Shown here piece by piece: positions 1-7,494 of a stretch of DNA of 22,753 bases; within the stretch, counting starts at the first letter, position 1, and each line of letters begins with the position of its first letter. Location of the stretch: contig JASHOI010000388.1 of the NCBI GenBank assembly GCA_030041195.1, positions 1-22,753 of the forward strand, in the 5' to 3' direction. The notes under the pieces were generated by a model. It had not been told where the DNA came from, ran no database searches, and was given only the letters and a program-made list of their open reading frames with translations. This DNA comes from Streptosporangiaceae bacterium. GTDB lineage: Bacteria; Actinomycetota; Actinomycetes; Streptosporangiales; Streptosporangiaceae. The position numbers were made by a program, and so were the translations under genes.

Positions 1-592
1 CCGGGCTGGCGGCGGTGCAGACGAGCGCCCCTAGTTCCATGACAGCCACTGACCACCGCGCGGCGCGCCGCGGCGGCGCCGGCAGCAGCGACTCGGCCAG
101 CGCGACCTCGGCGGCCGAGGTGCTGCGGGGCGGGAACTCCACGCCCTGCACCAGGCGGGCGAGCACCCGGCGCACGTTCGTGTCCAGCACGGCGTGACGC
201 TGCCCGAACGCGAAGCTGGCCACGGCGGCGGCGGTGTAGGCGCCCACTCCCGGCAGTTCGCGCAGGGCCTGCACCGATGCGGGAACCTGGCCCGCGTGCT
301 CGTCGGTCAGAATCCGTGCCGAGGCGTGCAGCCACAGCGCGCGGCGCGGGTAGCCCAGCCGGTTCCACTGCCGCACGGCGTCTCCGGGTGCGGCCGCGGC
401 CAGAGACGGCGGTGTGGGCCAGCGGGCCAGCCACGCGGCGTGCGCGGGCAGCACCCGCGCGACCGGCGTCTGCTGCAGCATGACCTCGCTCACCAGCACC
501 GACCACGGCGACGCGTCCGGCCGCCGCCAGGGAAGATTCCGCGCGTGCCCCGCGTACCAGCGCAGAACTGGCGCGGCATACCCGTTCGTCAT
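1..592 (-). CDS. mutY: A/G-specific adenine glycosylase MutY (3' end missing)
   Basis: Base-excision repair enzyme that removes adenine mispaired with 8-oxoguanine. Translation from the ATG at 592 gives about 197 residues before the window edge. Seen directly: SEVMLQQT at residues 35-42, with Glu36 at the place of the E. coli catalytic Glu37; a helix-hairpin-helix LPGVGAYTAAA at 113-123; and VLDTNVRRV at 135-143, whose Asp137 matches the catalytic Asp138. The frame is still open at base 1 (…MELGALVCT…), so the rest of the iron-sulfur cysteine loop and the C-terminal NUDIX-like recognition domain lie outside the window. It is divergent from the membrane protein at 719. MutY next to disA/radA is the known actinobacterial arrangement (compare M. 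tuberculosis Rv3585-Rv3589). Start choice is supported by homology; the ribosome-binding site is weak (GAGGA about 12 nt upstream). Confidence 0.95.
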   Translation of the reverse strand, partial: MTNGYAAPVLRWYAGHARNLPWRRPDASPWSVLVSEVMLQQTPVARVLPAHAAWLARWPTPPSLAAAAPGDAVRQWNRLGYPRRALWLHASARILTDEHAGQVPASVQALRELPGVGAYTAAAVASFAFGQRHAVLDTNVRRVLARLVQGVEFPPRSTSAAEVALAESLLPAPPRRAARWSVAVMELGALVCTAASP

Positions 593-666
593 GACGGACA
601 CGATCCTCGCACGCCGGGCCGGCGGGTCATCGCTGCTGCCGAATGCTTTCTCTTGCATACTCAACG

Positions 667-694
667 TTACGAGTTTGAACACGCTCAGTAATCA
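667..694 (+). promoter_or_regulatory. possible promoter for the membrane-anchored protein at 719
   Basis: In the 126-bp gap between the divergent mutY and 719 genes there is TTACGA (667-672), a 16-bp spacer and TAATCA (689-694). This would place transcription start about 18 nt before the GTG at 719. It is a sigma-70-like match with an imperfect -35. The gap is much more AT-rich than its surroundings and also contains the small palindrome AACGTT. This is inference from sequence only. Confidence 0.25.
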
Positions 695-718
695 GCTGGA
701 TTGGGGGAGCCAGATCGG

Positions 719-1657
719 GTGAGTTGGCTGGGGGGCAGGCGGGGTGACGGCGGGACAGGCAAGCGCGCCCGGAGCGAGAGCGGGCCGGATGACGATCCGG
801 ACGGGAGCGCGTGGAACGAGAGCGAACCGGGCGAAGACGGTCCGGACCACGGTGAGTGGCGCGACAGCGAGCCAGACGGGCGTGAGTCTGATTGGCGTGG
901 GTCCGACGGGCGTGAGCATGGGGAGATGACGTACTGGCGCCGCCGGTTCATAGCGCTCACCATCGGCCTTGGTGTCCTCTCGCTGATCGCCTGGGCGTTC
1001 TCCGGGACTCTGGGCGCGAGCGGCGGCGGCAGCACAGCCGCGGACGGCGCCCATACCTCACACGGGCATTCGGCCAGAGCCACAGACGCCGGGGGCACGG
1101 CCCAGCCCGGCGGGCAGCCAGAGGCTTCACCGTCGGCCACGGCCCCGCCCTCGCCTTCGGTTCAGCCGTCTTCGTCTGCCTCGCCCGCCGCCGGCGCTGC
1201 GGCACAGGCCGGCGCCGGCGTGCCCGAGCAGCTTGCCGCGTTCGCGCCGCACCGCGACCCGCACCCGGCGCGGGCCTGCAAGGCCGGCAACGTCGTGATC
1301 AGCCTGGTCGTGGCCCAGGCCAGCTACGGCAAGGGCCAGCTGCCCGAGTTCGACGTGGACGTGGTGTCAACCGCGGCCAGGACCTGCGGGTTCAACGTCG
1401 GCGCGCGGCGCCTTTCGGTTGTCGTGCGCGCGCACGGGAAGCGGCTGTGGGCCTCGGCCGACTGCGCTGCAGGGCATGCCAAGCTCACGACCGACCTGGC
1501 CAGGGGAGTGCCGGTGATCGTGCCGGTCTCCTGGAACCGGCAGACCTCGGCGGGCTCATGCCAGGGGGACGGCAGGCAGGCCCCGGCCGGCAGCTACACG
1601 GCGTCGGCATCGGATGGCGGGGCCGCGAGCAATCTGGTGCGGTTCACGCTCGGCTGA
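719..1657 (+). CDS. membrane-anchored protein with acidic N-terminus and secreted domain, DisA neighbour
   Basis: Function unknown. I chose the GTG at 719 because GGGGGAG (703-709) sits 9 nt upstream; the TTG at 701 has no ribosome-binding site and would contain that motif. About the first 69 residues are an acidic, Gly/Ser/Asp/Glu-rich, probably disordered cytoplasmic tail. Arg residues then precede one membrane helix (roughly residues 76-96, FIALTIGLGVLSLIAW). A Ser/Pro/Ala/Gly-rich linker follows (about 97-175), then a C-terminal domain of about 135 residues with four cysteines (ARACKAG, ARTCGF, SADCAAG, AGSCQGD) that could form two disulfides outside the cell. The position between mutY and disA matches M. 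tuberculosis Rv3587c, a conserved membrane protein of unknown role. It ends 4 bp from the convergent disA stop. ATG 926, just before the helix, is an alternative start. Confidence 0.8.
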   Translation: MSWLGGRRGDGGTGKRARSESGPDDDPDGSAWNESEPGEDGPDHGEWRDSEPDGRESDWRGSDGREHGEMTYWRRRFIALTIGLGVLSLIAWAFSGTLGASGGGSTAADGAHTSHGHSARATDAGGTAQPGGQPEASPSATAPPSPSVQPSSSASPAAGAAAQAGAGVPEQLAAFAPHRDPHPARACKAGNVVISLVVAQASYGKGQLPEFDVDVVSTAARTCGFNVGARRLSVVVRAHGKRLWASADCAAGHAKLTTDLARGVPVIVPVSWNRQTSAGSCQGDGRQAPAGSYTASASDGGAASNLVRFTLG

Positions 1658-1661
1658 CGAT

Positions 1662-2771
1662 CTACACGTACCGTTCCAGGACGGATGACTCGGCTAGCCG
1701 GGACAGGCCCTCGCGGACGCTGCGCGCGTGCACCGCTCCCACGCCGTCCACATGGTTCAGCTCGTCTACGCCAGCGGCCAGCAGTTTCTGCAGCCCGCCG
1801 AAGTGCTCGACGAGGACCTCCACCACCGGCGCCGGGATCCGCGGAACCTGGGAGAGCAGCCGGTACCCGTGCGGGCTCACGAGGTCGTCGAGGGCGTCCG
1901 GCCCGCCGAACCCGAGGACCTCGGCGACCGAGGCCACGTCGAGCAGTTCGTCGAGGGTCAGTCTCTCCAGCCGGGCCAGCACGGCGGCGGCACTCCCCGT
2001 CCGCTCCTGTGGCTGCGCGGGCACGTAGTCCTGCGCCAGCAGCACCCGCTCCTGGCTGGTCCCGGCCACGAGCTCGTCGAGGTGCAGCGCGAGCAGCCTG
2101 CCATCGGTGCCCAGCTCGACCATGTAGCCCTCGATCTCGCCCGCGATCCTGCGTACCATCTCGAGCCGCTGCGCCACCGCGGTGACGTCGCGGACCGTGG
2201 CCAGGTCCTCGATCTCCAGCGCCGAGAGCCCGCCGGAGACCTCGTCCAGCCTGCGCCGGTACCGCTCGAGGGTAGCCAGGGCCTGATTCGCGTGCGACAG
2301 GATCGCGGCCGGGCTCTCGAGAACGAACCGTGCCCCGTCGATGAACAGCGCGATGATCCGCATCGACTTGCTGACCGAGATCACCGTGTGCCCGGTCTGC
2401 CGGGAGACCCGCTCCGCCGTCCGGTGCCTGGTGCCTGCCTCATCGGTCGGTATCCCCGGGTCGGGGATCAGCTGGACGGCCGCCCGGACGATAGTGCTCG
2501 CGGCGCCGTCGAGCACAATCCCTCCGTCCATCTTGGCCAGCTCGCGCAGCCGGGTGGCTGAGAACTCGACGTTCAGCTCGAATCCGCCGGAGCACAGGTC
2601 GGCGACGCCCTGGTCGAAACCCAGCACGATGAGCGCGCCCGTGCTGCCCCGCAGGATCCGGTCGAGGCCGTCCCGCAGGGCGGTGCCGGGCGCGACCGCG
2701 GCCAGGGCGCGACGGCGTTCGTCTTGGTCCTTGCTCACGGCAGGCACCCGGTCCCCCGGACGGTCGGTCAT
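1662..2771 (-). CDS. disA: DNA integrity scanning protein, diadenylate cyclase DisA
   Basis: Makes cyclic di-AMP from two ATP and scans DNA for branched structures. Translation from ATG 2771 gives 369 residues, the usual length for actinobacterial DisA. The N-terminal DAC domain shows DGA at residues 88-90 and RHRTAERV from 115, the two catalytic motifs. A helical linker follows (about 150-300), and the C terminus carries helix-hairpin-helix DNA-binding segments (for example LNHVDGVGAVHARSVREGL). The frame stays open upstream to 3083, but that part reads through the tandem repeat and the radA end and does not look like protein. GTG 2738 is an alternative start; neither start has a strong ribosome-binding site. 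It lies about 100 bp downstream of radA on the same strand and is probably cotranscribed. RadA is known in other bacteria to bind DisA and lower its cyclase activity. Confidence 0.95.
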   Translation of the reverse strand: MTDRPGDRVPAVSKDQDERRRALAAVAPGTALRDGLDRILRGSTGALIVLGFDQGVADLCSGGFELNVEFSATRLRELAKMDGGIVLDGAASTIVRAAVQLIPDPGIPTDEAGTRHRTAERVSRQTGHTVISVSKSMRIIALFIDGARFVLESPAAILSHANQALATLERYRRRLDEVSGGLSALEIEDLATVRDVTAVAQRLEMVRRIAGEIEGYMVELGTDGRLLALHLDELVAGTSQERVLLAQDYVPAQPQERTGSAAAVLARLERLTLDELLDVASVAEVLGFGGPDALDDLVSPHGYRLLSQVPRIPAPVVEVLVEHFGGLQKLLAAGVDELNHVDGVGAVHARSVREGLSRLAESSVLERYV

Positions 2772-2814
2772 TGACGCCAGTGTATCGGCGCACCCGCCAG
2801 TCGCGGCCGTGAGC

Positions 2815-2896
2815 GGCTCAGCCGTCGCCAGCCCGGATACCCGGCTCAGCCGTCGGGCCCGGGTACCCGGCTCAGCCGTCGCCGGCCCGGGTACCC
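2815..2896. repeat. three-copy tandem repeat across the radA stop codon
   Basis: Three adjacent near-identical units begin at 2815, 2843 and 2869 and are 28, 26 and 28 bp long. Each starts GGCTCAGCCGTCG and ends in CCCGGGTACCC (CCCGGATACCC in the first). On the minus strand the last-listed unit encodes the final residues of RadA and its TGA stop; the other two repeat that stretch, stop triplet included, in the gap before disA. The units also contain the palindrome CCCGGGTACCC/GGGTACCCGGG in part, so the transcript can fold. Confidence 0.9.
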
Positions 2897-4290
2897 AGGG
2901 CGATGGCGATGGCCTGTCTGATGTGCCCGGCCTCCGTGACGACCATCCCCGAGTCCTCGCCCGGCGGCAGACCCGGTGAACCGGGCGGCACGATCGCCTG
3001 CCGGAATCCCATCCGCGCGGCCTCCGTGAGCCGCCGCTGCACGCCGGTGACCCGGCGGATCTCGCCGGCCAGCCCGACCTCACCGATCGCGACCAGCCCG
3101 GCGGGCAGGTTCAGCCTGGACAGTGCGCTGGCCAGCGACAGTGCGATGGCGAGATCCACGGACGGCTCGGTCAGCCGTACCCCGCCGACGGTCGCCGAGT
3201 ACACGTCCTTCTTGCCGATTCCCATGTTGGCCCGGGCCTGGAGCACCGCCACGAGCATCGCCACCCGGGACGAGTCCAGGCCCGACGTCCGCCGCTGCAC
3301 GGGGTCCGACACCGCTTCACAGATCAGGGTCTGCACCTCGGCCACGAGCGGGCGTCTGCCCTCGAGGGTCACGGTCACGCAGGTTCCGGGGACTGGTTCG
3401 GTCAGCCGGGACAGGAAGAGCCCGCTCGGATCCGGCAACTCGGCCAGGCCGCACTCGCCGAGCTCGAAGCAGCCGATCTCGTCGGTCGGCCCGAACCGGT
3501 TCTTCAGCGCCCGGACCATGCGCAGCTGCGCATGCCGGTCGCCGTCGAAGTGCAGCACAACGTCCACCAGATGCTCCAGCGAGCGGGGCCCGGCGATCGA
3601 CCCGTCCTTGGTCACGTGCCCGACAAGCACGGTGGTCAGCGTTCGCTGCTTGGCAAGCGCGGTCAGCGCGCCGGTGACCTCGCGGACCTGCGTCACGCCG
3701 CCGGGTACGCCGTCGACGCCCTCGACCGAGATCGTCTGCACCGAGTCGACGACGAGCAGTCCTGGGTTCACCGCCTCCACGTGCTCGAGCAGCGCGCCCA
3801 TGTCGGTCTCCGCGGCGAGGAAGAGGTTCTCGCTGACCGCGCCGATCCGGTCGGCGCGCATCCGCACCTGCGCCGCCGATTCCTCCCCGGTCACGTACAG
3901 CACCCGGCCGGCCGCGGCGGCCAGGGCGCCAGCCTCGAGCAGCAGCGTGGACTTGCCCACGCCGGGCTCGCCGGCCAGCAGCACCACGGCGCCGGGGACA
4001 AGCCCGCCGCCGAGCACCCGGTCAAGCTCGCCGAGCCCGGTGGGCCGCGCGCGGGCCACCGTGGCGTCCACGTCCGCGATCGGCACGGCGGCGGTGGCCG
4101 CCAGCCCGATCCGGCTTTTCCGCGCCGCCCGGCCCCTGGCCTGTTCCAGCACGCGGTCGCGGGCCGGAACCTTGCTCTCGGCCACCGTGCCCCATCGCTG
4201 GCACTCGCCGCACCGGCCCGCCCACTTGCTGCTCTGCCAGCCGCACTCCGAGCACTGGTAGAGCGCGGCCGCAGCCGCAGACTTTCCCAT
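2872..4290 (-). CDS. radA: DNA repair ATPase RadA (Sms)
   Basis: RecA-like branch-migration motor used in recombination repair. From ATG 4290 it is 472 residues. Seen in order: a four-cysteine zinc finger (C13, C16, C27, C30 in CSECGW…CGECQRW), Walker A GEPGVGKST at 107-115, a Walker B-like LLVVDSVQTI, the RadA-specific KNRFG motif near residue 260, and a C-terminal Lon-protease-like domain (GIGKKDVYSATVGG through GEVGLAGEIRRV) that acts as a hexamer scaffold and DNA-binding surface. GTG 4299 (three residues longer) is an equally possible start. It lies upstream of disA on the same strand with the tandem repeat between them. RadA and DisA interact physically in Bacillus and mycobacteria, so linkage supports a shared role in damage response. 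Confidence 0.96.
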   Translation of the reverse strand: MGKSAAAAALYQCSECGWQSSKWAGRCGECQRWGTVAESKVPARDRVLEQARGRAARKSRIGLAATAAVPIADVDATVARARPTGLGELDRVLGGGLVPGAVVLLAGEPGVGKSTLLLEAGALAAAAGRVLYVTGEESAAQVRMRADRIGAVSENLFLAAETDMGALLEHVEAVNPGLLVVDSVQTISVEGVDGVPGGVTQVREVTGALTALAKQRTLTTVLVGHVTKDGSIAGPRSLEHLVDVVLHFDGDRHAQLRMVRALKNRFGPTDEIGCFELGECGLAELPDPSGLFLSRLTEPVPGTCVTVTLEGRRPLVAEVQTLICEAVSDPVQRRTSGLDSSRVAMLVAVLQARANMGIGKKDVYSATVGGVRLTEPSVDLAIALSLASALSRLNLPAGLVAIGEVGLAGEIRRVTGVQRRLTEAARMGFRQAIVPPGSPGLPPGEDSGMVVTEAGHIRQAIAIALGTRAGDG

Positions 4291-4350
4291 GCCTGGCACC
4301 GTAGCCGCAGGTACCGACAGCCGGTTGCGACGCCGATCGCGCCGCCGGCC

Positions 4351-4378
4351 GGCATAAGCTGGCAGCGCAGGATGGCAA
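4351..4378 (-). promoter_or_regulatory. possible radA promoter
   Basis: On the minus strand TTGCCA (4378-4373) and TATGCC (4356-4351) are separated by 16 bp. This would start transcription about 50-55 nt before the radA start codon. The element lies in the 122-bp divergent gap shared with the TIM-barrel gene at 4413, and the plus strand of the same stretch holds TAAGCT, which might serve that gene. The -10 lacks the final T. I see no actinobacterial RecA-NDp-type (ClpR-dependent) or LexA-type site here. Confidence 0.3.
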
Positions 4379-4412
4379 GCGCCAGCACCCAGCGAGCCGC
4401 GAAGGAGATGCC

Positions 4413-5255
4413 TTGGACCAGGTCACCCCACCTGCCGGTGTGCAAGTGGCGCTGTCCACGTCCTCGGTCTATCCCGAACGGACGCCGGACGCGTTCGAGA
4501 CAGCGGCGCGCCTCGGCTACGACGGGGTCGAGGTCATGGTCACCATGGACCCGATCAGCCAGGATCTGGACATCTTGCGCCGGCTCTCCGACTACCACGG
4601 AGTCCCGGTGCTGGCCGTGCACGCCCCCTGCCTGATGGTCACCCAGTGGGTCTGGGGACGCGAGCCGTGGGCCAAGCTGAACCGCGCCAGGGAGGTGGCG
4701 GAGAAGCTCGGGGCCAAGGTGGTCGTGGTGCACCCGCCGTTCCGCTGGCAGCGCGAGTACGCCAGGGACTTCGAGGCCGGCCTGACCCAGCTGGACGCCG
4801 AGACCGACGTCAAGTTCGCGGTCGAGAACCTCTACCCGCTGCGCGCGAGCACGCTGCGAGTCCGGGCCGCCGAGGTCACCGCGTACGCGCCGAACTGGAA
4901 CCCCGTAGAGATCGACTGCCCGCACGCCACGCTCGACCTCTCGCACACCGCCGTGTCCGGGTCGGACGCGCTGGCCATGGCGGACGAGCTCGGCGGCAGG
5001 CTGGCACACGTGCACATGGCCGACGGCACGGCCGCCGGCCTGCCCGACGAGCACCTGATACCCGGCCACGGCACCCAGCCCTGCGCGGCGCTGCTGGCCA
5101 GCCTCGGGCCGCGCGGCTACCAAGGCACGGTGGTGCTCGAGGTGAACACCCGCCGCGCGCTGAACAGTGAGGAGCGCCGCGCCGACCTGGCCGAGGCGCT
5201 CGCGTTCACCCGCCAGCACCTCGGGGCGGCGGCTCTGCATCCAGGATCAGCGTGA
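4413..5255 (+). CDS. xylose isomerase-like TIM-barrel protein (sugar phosphate isomerase/epimerase family)
   Basis: A 280-residue protein of the AP-endonuclease-2 / xylose-isomerase-like TIM-barrel family; substrate unknown. The TTG at 4413 is supported by AAGGAG (4402-4407) five bases upstream. Strand and loop motifs of the family are visible: ALSTSSVYP at the first strand, [33 protein letters not shown] (likely metal-binding Glu), [11 protein letters not shown] (Asp/His), LAHVHMADG (His) and TVVLEVN (Glu). These are the positions that usually hold divalent metals in this fold. It is divergent from radA and convergent with dtd, whose coding end overlaps its last 50 bp. Members act in inositol or sugar catabolism or remain uncharacterised; nothing nearby picks a substrate. 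An endonuclease IV role is less likely because the full set of nine metal ligands is not evident. Confidence 0.85.
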   Translation: MDQVTPPAGVQVALSTSSVYPERTPDAFETAARLGYDGVEVMVTMDPISQDLDILRRLSDYHGVPVLAVHAPCLMVTQWVWGREPWAKLNRAREVAEKLGAKVVVVHPPFRWQREYARDFEAGLTQLDAETDVKFAVENLYPLRASTLRVRAAEVTAYAPNWNPVEIDCPHATLDLSHTAVSGSDALAMADELGGRLAHVHMADGTAAGLPDEHLIPGHGTQPCAALLASLGPRGYQGTVVLEVNTRRALNSEERRADLAEALAFTRQHLGAAALHPGSA

Positions 5256-5658
5256 CCGGTCCGTCGTTGACGAGCATGACCCGCATGTCCGCGCCGAACA
5301 CGCCGGTCTGCACGCTCGCGCCGAGCTCGGTCAGCGCGTCGGCGAACGCGGTGACCAGCGGCTCGGCGACCGGCCCGGGCGCGGCCGCCTGCCACGTCGG
5401 CCGGCGTCCCTTCCTGGTGTCGCCGTACAGGGTGAACTGGCTGATCACCAGCAGCGGCGCACCGGTGTCCGCGCACGATTTTTCGTCGCGGAGGATCCGG
5501 AGATAATAGATCTTCCTGGCCAGCGCGGCCGCGGTCGCCGCCGTATCCGTATGGGTCACGCCGACAAGCACCACCAGGCCGGGACCTGGCAAGCTGCCGA
5601 CCGTCGCACCGTCCACCTCGACGCTGGCCTGGCTGGCCCGCTGCACCACTGCTCGCAC
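5206..5658 (-). CDS. dtd: D-aminoacyl-tRNA deacylase Dtd
   Basis: Hydrolyses D-amino acids (and glycine wrongly attached to tRNA-Ala) from tRNA, a chiral proofreading step in the cytosol. 150 residues, the usual length. The start is [15 protein letters not shown], and the two family signatures are present: [15 protein letters not shown] (active-site SQFTL) and [10 protein letters not shown] with the Gly-Pro that excludes L-aminoacyl groups. The GTG at 5658 is set by homology; GGGAGG lies about 14 nt upstream, rather far. The last 50 bp overlap the end of the convergent TIM-barrel gene. Only 20 bp separate its start codon from that of the divergent asparaginase gene, so at least one of the two transcripts must begin inside, or at the edge of, the other gene. 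Confidence 0.95.
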   Translation of the reverse strand: MRAVVQRASQASVEVDGATVGSLPGPGLVVLVGVTHTDTAATAAALARKIYYLRILRDEKSCADTGAPLLVISQFTLYGDTRKGRRPTWQAAAPGPVAEPLVTAFADALTELGASVQTGVFGADMRVMLVNDGPVTLILDAEPPPRGAGG

Positions 5659-5678
5659 GAGAAGGAATTCTGCCTCCC

Positions 5679-6641
5679 ATGACCGATGAGAATCCGGTGC
5701 TCGCCGACGTAATCAGGTCCGGCTTCGCCGAATCACGGCACCGGGGCGCGATCGCGGTCGTGGCCTCCGACGGCACCACCATCCACAGCGCCGGCGCTGT
5801 GGATGTGCCCATATTCCCGCGGTCATCGAACAAGCCGATGCAGGCCGCCGCCATGCTGTCCTGCGGGCTCGACCTGGAGGGCGAACTGCTGGCGCTGGCC
5901 GCGGCCAGCCACGCGGGCGAGGACTTCCACGTCACCGGGGCGCAGAAGATCCTGGCTGGGGCCGGGCTGACCGAGGACGCGCTGCGGTGCCCGCCCGACC
6001 TGCCGCTCGACGAGGATGCCAGGACCGCGGTCCTGCTGGCCGGTGGCGGGCAGCGCCGGCTGTACATGAACTGCTCGGGCAAGCACTCGGCGATGCTCGC
6101 CACCTGCGTGGCGGCGGGCTGGGACACGGCCAGCTACACCGACCCCGGCCATCCGCTGCAGCTGGAAATCAGGCGGACGATCGAGCGGCTCAGCGGCGAG
6201 CAGGTGACCGTGCCGCCCGGCGTGGACGGTTGCGGCGCCCCGCTGTTCGCGATCTCGCTGACGGGCCTGGCCCGGGCGTTCGGTGCCCTGGTCACGGCCG
6301 AGCCTGGCTCCCCCGAGCGCCGGGTCGCCGACGCCATGCGCGCGAACCCCAAGTGGACCTCGGGCAGCCGCCGCCCGGACCGTGCGCTCGTGCAGGCCGT
6401 CCCGGGCCTGCTGCTGAAGTCCGGCGCCGAGGGGGTCCAGGCCGTTGCGCTCGCCGACGGCCGCGCCGCCGCGTTCAAGATCGACGACGGTGACGGCTCC
6501 AGGCGGGCGCGCATCGCGGTGACGGTCGCGCTGCTCGGCGCGCTCGGGGCCGATGTGGCCGCCGTTGCCGAGCTGGCCAGGCCGCCGGTGTACGGCGGCG
6601 GGCGGGTGGTCGGAGAGGTGCGCGTGACCCTGCCCTTCTAA
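5679..6641 (+). CDS. L-asparaginase, Rhizobium etli (class 3, AnsA-II) family
   Basis: 320 residues of the Asparaginase_II family (PF06089), unrelated in fold to E. coli AnsA/AnsB and related to serine-hydrolase folds. It converts asparagine to aspartate and ammonia. Motifs: RSSNKPMQ at 48-55, where Ser49-x-x-Lys52 matches the catalytic Ser-x-x-Lys of the R. etli enzyme; ASHAGE with Ser77; [10 protein letters not shown] at 131-140 (Cys132 of the zinc/cysteine site); VDGCGAPLF; and [10 protein letters not shown] with the second Lys. It starts with ATG 5679, with AAGGAA 11 nt upstream. No signal peptide, so cytosolic. It stands alone, divergent from dtd and 87 bp ahead of the XRE operon. Glutaminase side activity cannot be judged from sequence. 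Confidence 0.9.
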   Translation: MTDENPVLADVIRSGFAESRHRGAIAVVASDGTTIHSAGAVDVPIFPRSSNKPMQAAAMLSCGLDLEGELLALAAASHAGEDFHVTGAQKILAGAGLTEDALRCPPDLPLDEDARTAVLLAGGGQRRLYMNCSGKHSAMLATCVAAGWDTASYTDPGHPLQLEIRRTIERLSGEQVTVPPGVDGCGAPLFAISLTGLARAFGALVTAEPGSPERRVADAMRANPKWTSGSRRPDRALVQAVPGLLLKSGAEGVQAVALADGRAAAFKIDDGDGSRRARIAVTVALLGALGADVAAVAELARPPVYGGGRVVGEVRVTLPF

Positions 6642-6687
6642 GGGGCCGTTACGCAACGCCAGCCGGCCGGTTCAGCTCCGGCGGGAG

Positions 6688-6705
6688 GCAAATTTGCAAT
6701 TGCAA
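6688..6705. promoter_or_regulatory. double palindrome, likely operator for the XRE regulator gene
   Basis: Two overlapping perfect palindromes, GCAAATTTGC (6688-6697) and TTGCAATTGCAA (6694-6705), lie 23 bp before the ATG of the XRE gene. They form three GCAA/TTGC half-sites in alternating orientation in an otherwise very GC-rich stretch. HTH_3 regulators commonly bind short AT-centred palindromes at their own promoters, so autoregulation is a reasonable inference. A GGAG (6712-6715) lies between this and the start. Confidence 0.55.
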
Positions 6706-6728
6706 GCACCTGGAGCGAGACTGAAACC

Positions 6729-7133
6729 ATGAGTCCGGTGAATGTGCCAGCAATCGGGGCCTACATCCGTGAGCAGCGGGAACAGGCCAAGATTTCGCTC
6801 CGCCAGCTTGCCCAGGCGGCTGGTGTATCCAACCCCTACCTGAGCCAGATCGAGCGCGGGCTGCGCCGCCCGAGCGCCGACATCCTGCAGCAGATAGCCA
6901 GAGGCCTGCGGATCTCGGCCGAGGTGCTGTACGTGCAGGCGGGCTTCCTCGAAGACCGGCCGCCGGGGCTCGGGGTTCGCGACGCCGTGCTGAGCGACCC
7001 GGAGCTGACCGAGCGGCAGAAGCAGATGCTGCTCGAGGTCTACGAATCGTTCCGCAAGGAGACGGCGGACAAGGGACGGACCGTCCTGCTTGGCGAGACC
7101 GTGCCTCCCGATGAGCCGGGCAAGGTAGCGTGA
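6729..7133 (+). CDS. XRE-family helix-turn-helix transcriptional regulator
   Basis: A 134-residue DNA-binding protein. The HTH_3 (Cro/C1) domain runs from about residue 10 to 64: IGAYIREQREQAKISLRQLAQAAGVSNPYLSQIERGLRRPSADILQQIARGL in pieces, with the classical recognition segment SNPYLSQIERG. The tail (about 70-134) is charged and helical (LTERQKQMLLEVYESFRKE) and may mediate dimerisation. Together with the following DUF2516 gene it matches the M. tuberculosis Rv0474 / Rv0476 neighbourhood, where Rv0474 is an HTH regulator. The ATG at 6729 has GGAG 13 nt upstream. The next gene begins 4 bp after its stop, so this is the first gene of a likely three-gene operon, probably controlled through the palindromes at 6688-6705. 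Confidence 0.92.
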   Translation: MSPVNVPAIGAYIREQREQAKISLRQLAQAAGVSNPYLSQIERGLRRPSADILQQIARGLRISAEVLYVQAGFLEDRPPGLGVRDAVLSDPELTERQKQMLLEVYESFRKETADKGRTVLLGETVPPDEPGKVA

Positions 7134-7137
7134 GATC

Positions 7138-7494
7138 GTGATTTACAGTCATCCGGCGGCACTCTCGGTGCTCGACTGGTTCTTCGAAGCGCTGGCCATC
7201 GCCGCGCTCGGGTTCGAGGGCTTCGCGTTCTTCGACGCGATCCGCCGGCCCGGACAGGCGTTCGTCGCGGCCGGCAAGCTGACCAAGCCACTGTGGCTGG
7301 TCATCACCGGTGTCGCCACGGCGATCGGCATCGGCACCGCCGCCAGCGGGAGTTTCTCCGCGGTCGGCATCCTGTCCGTGGTCGCGTTCGTGGCCGCGGC
7401 GATCTACCTCACCGACGTCAAGCCCAAGGTGAGGAACTTCCAAGGTGGCGGGAGCAGTTCTGGGACGCACATGGGCCCGTACGGCCCGTGGTGA
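7138..7494 (+). CDS. DUF2516 family membrane protein
   Basis: A 118-residue integral membrane protein of unknown function, restricted to actinobacteria as far as I know. Three hydrophobic segments are visible: roughly residues 8-30 (WFFEALAIAALGFEGFAFF), 50-70 (LWLVITGVATAIGIGTAA) and 74-92 (AVGILSVVAFVAAAIYLTDV). A cytoplasmic-looking tail KPKVRNFQGGGSSSG… ends in GPYGPW, a common end for this family. It starts at GTG 7138, 4 bp after the XRE stop. Its TGA overlaps the GTG of the AlaX-like gene (GTGA, 7491-7494), so all three genes should be translated from one message. A counterpart (Rv0476) lies beside the Rv0474 regulator in mycobacteria. Confidence 0.85.
   Translation: MIYSHPAALSVLDWFFEALAIAALGFEGFAFFDAIRRPGQAFVAAGKLTKPLWLVITGVATAIGIGTAASGSFSAVGILSVVAFVAAAIYLTDVKPKVRNFQGGGSSSGTHMGPYGPW

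Noticed and set aside
701..718. TTG 701 as start of the membrane protein
   Set aside because: No ribosome-binding site precedes it, while GGGGGAG inside this stretch is well placed for GTG 719.
2815..2896. Short CRISPR array
   Set aside because: The units are directly adjacent with no spacers, and one encodes the RadA terminus.
2772..3083. N-terminal extension of DisA
   Set aside because: It would translate the tandem repeat and the radA end. DisA homology begins after 2771.
2903..4261. Long plus-strand open frame opposite radA
   Set aside because: It is antisense to a certain gene and its Ser/Thr/Arg/Pro-rich composition is that of a shadow frame in GC-rich DNA. Similar frames opposite murA (19110-20438) and over 3891-5240 were dropped for the same reason.
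7293..7490. Upstream extension of the AlaX frame
   Set aside because: It lies within DUF2516 in a shifted frame and encodes His/Arg-rich sequence with no similarity to the family.
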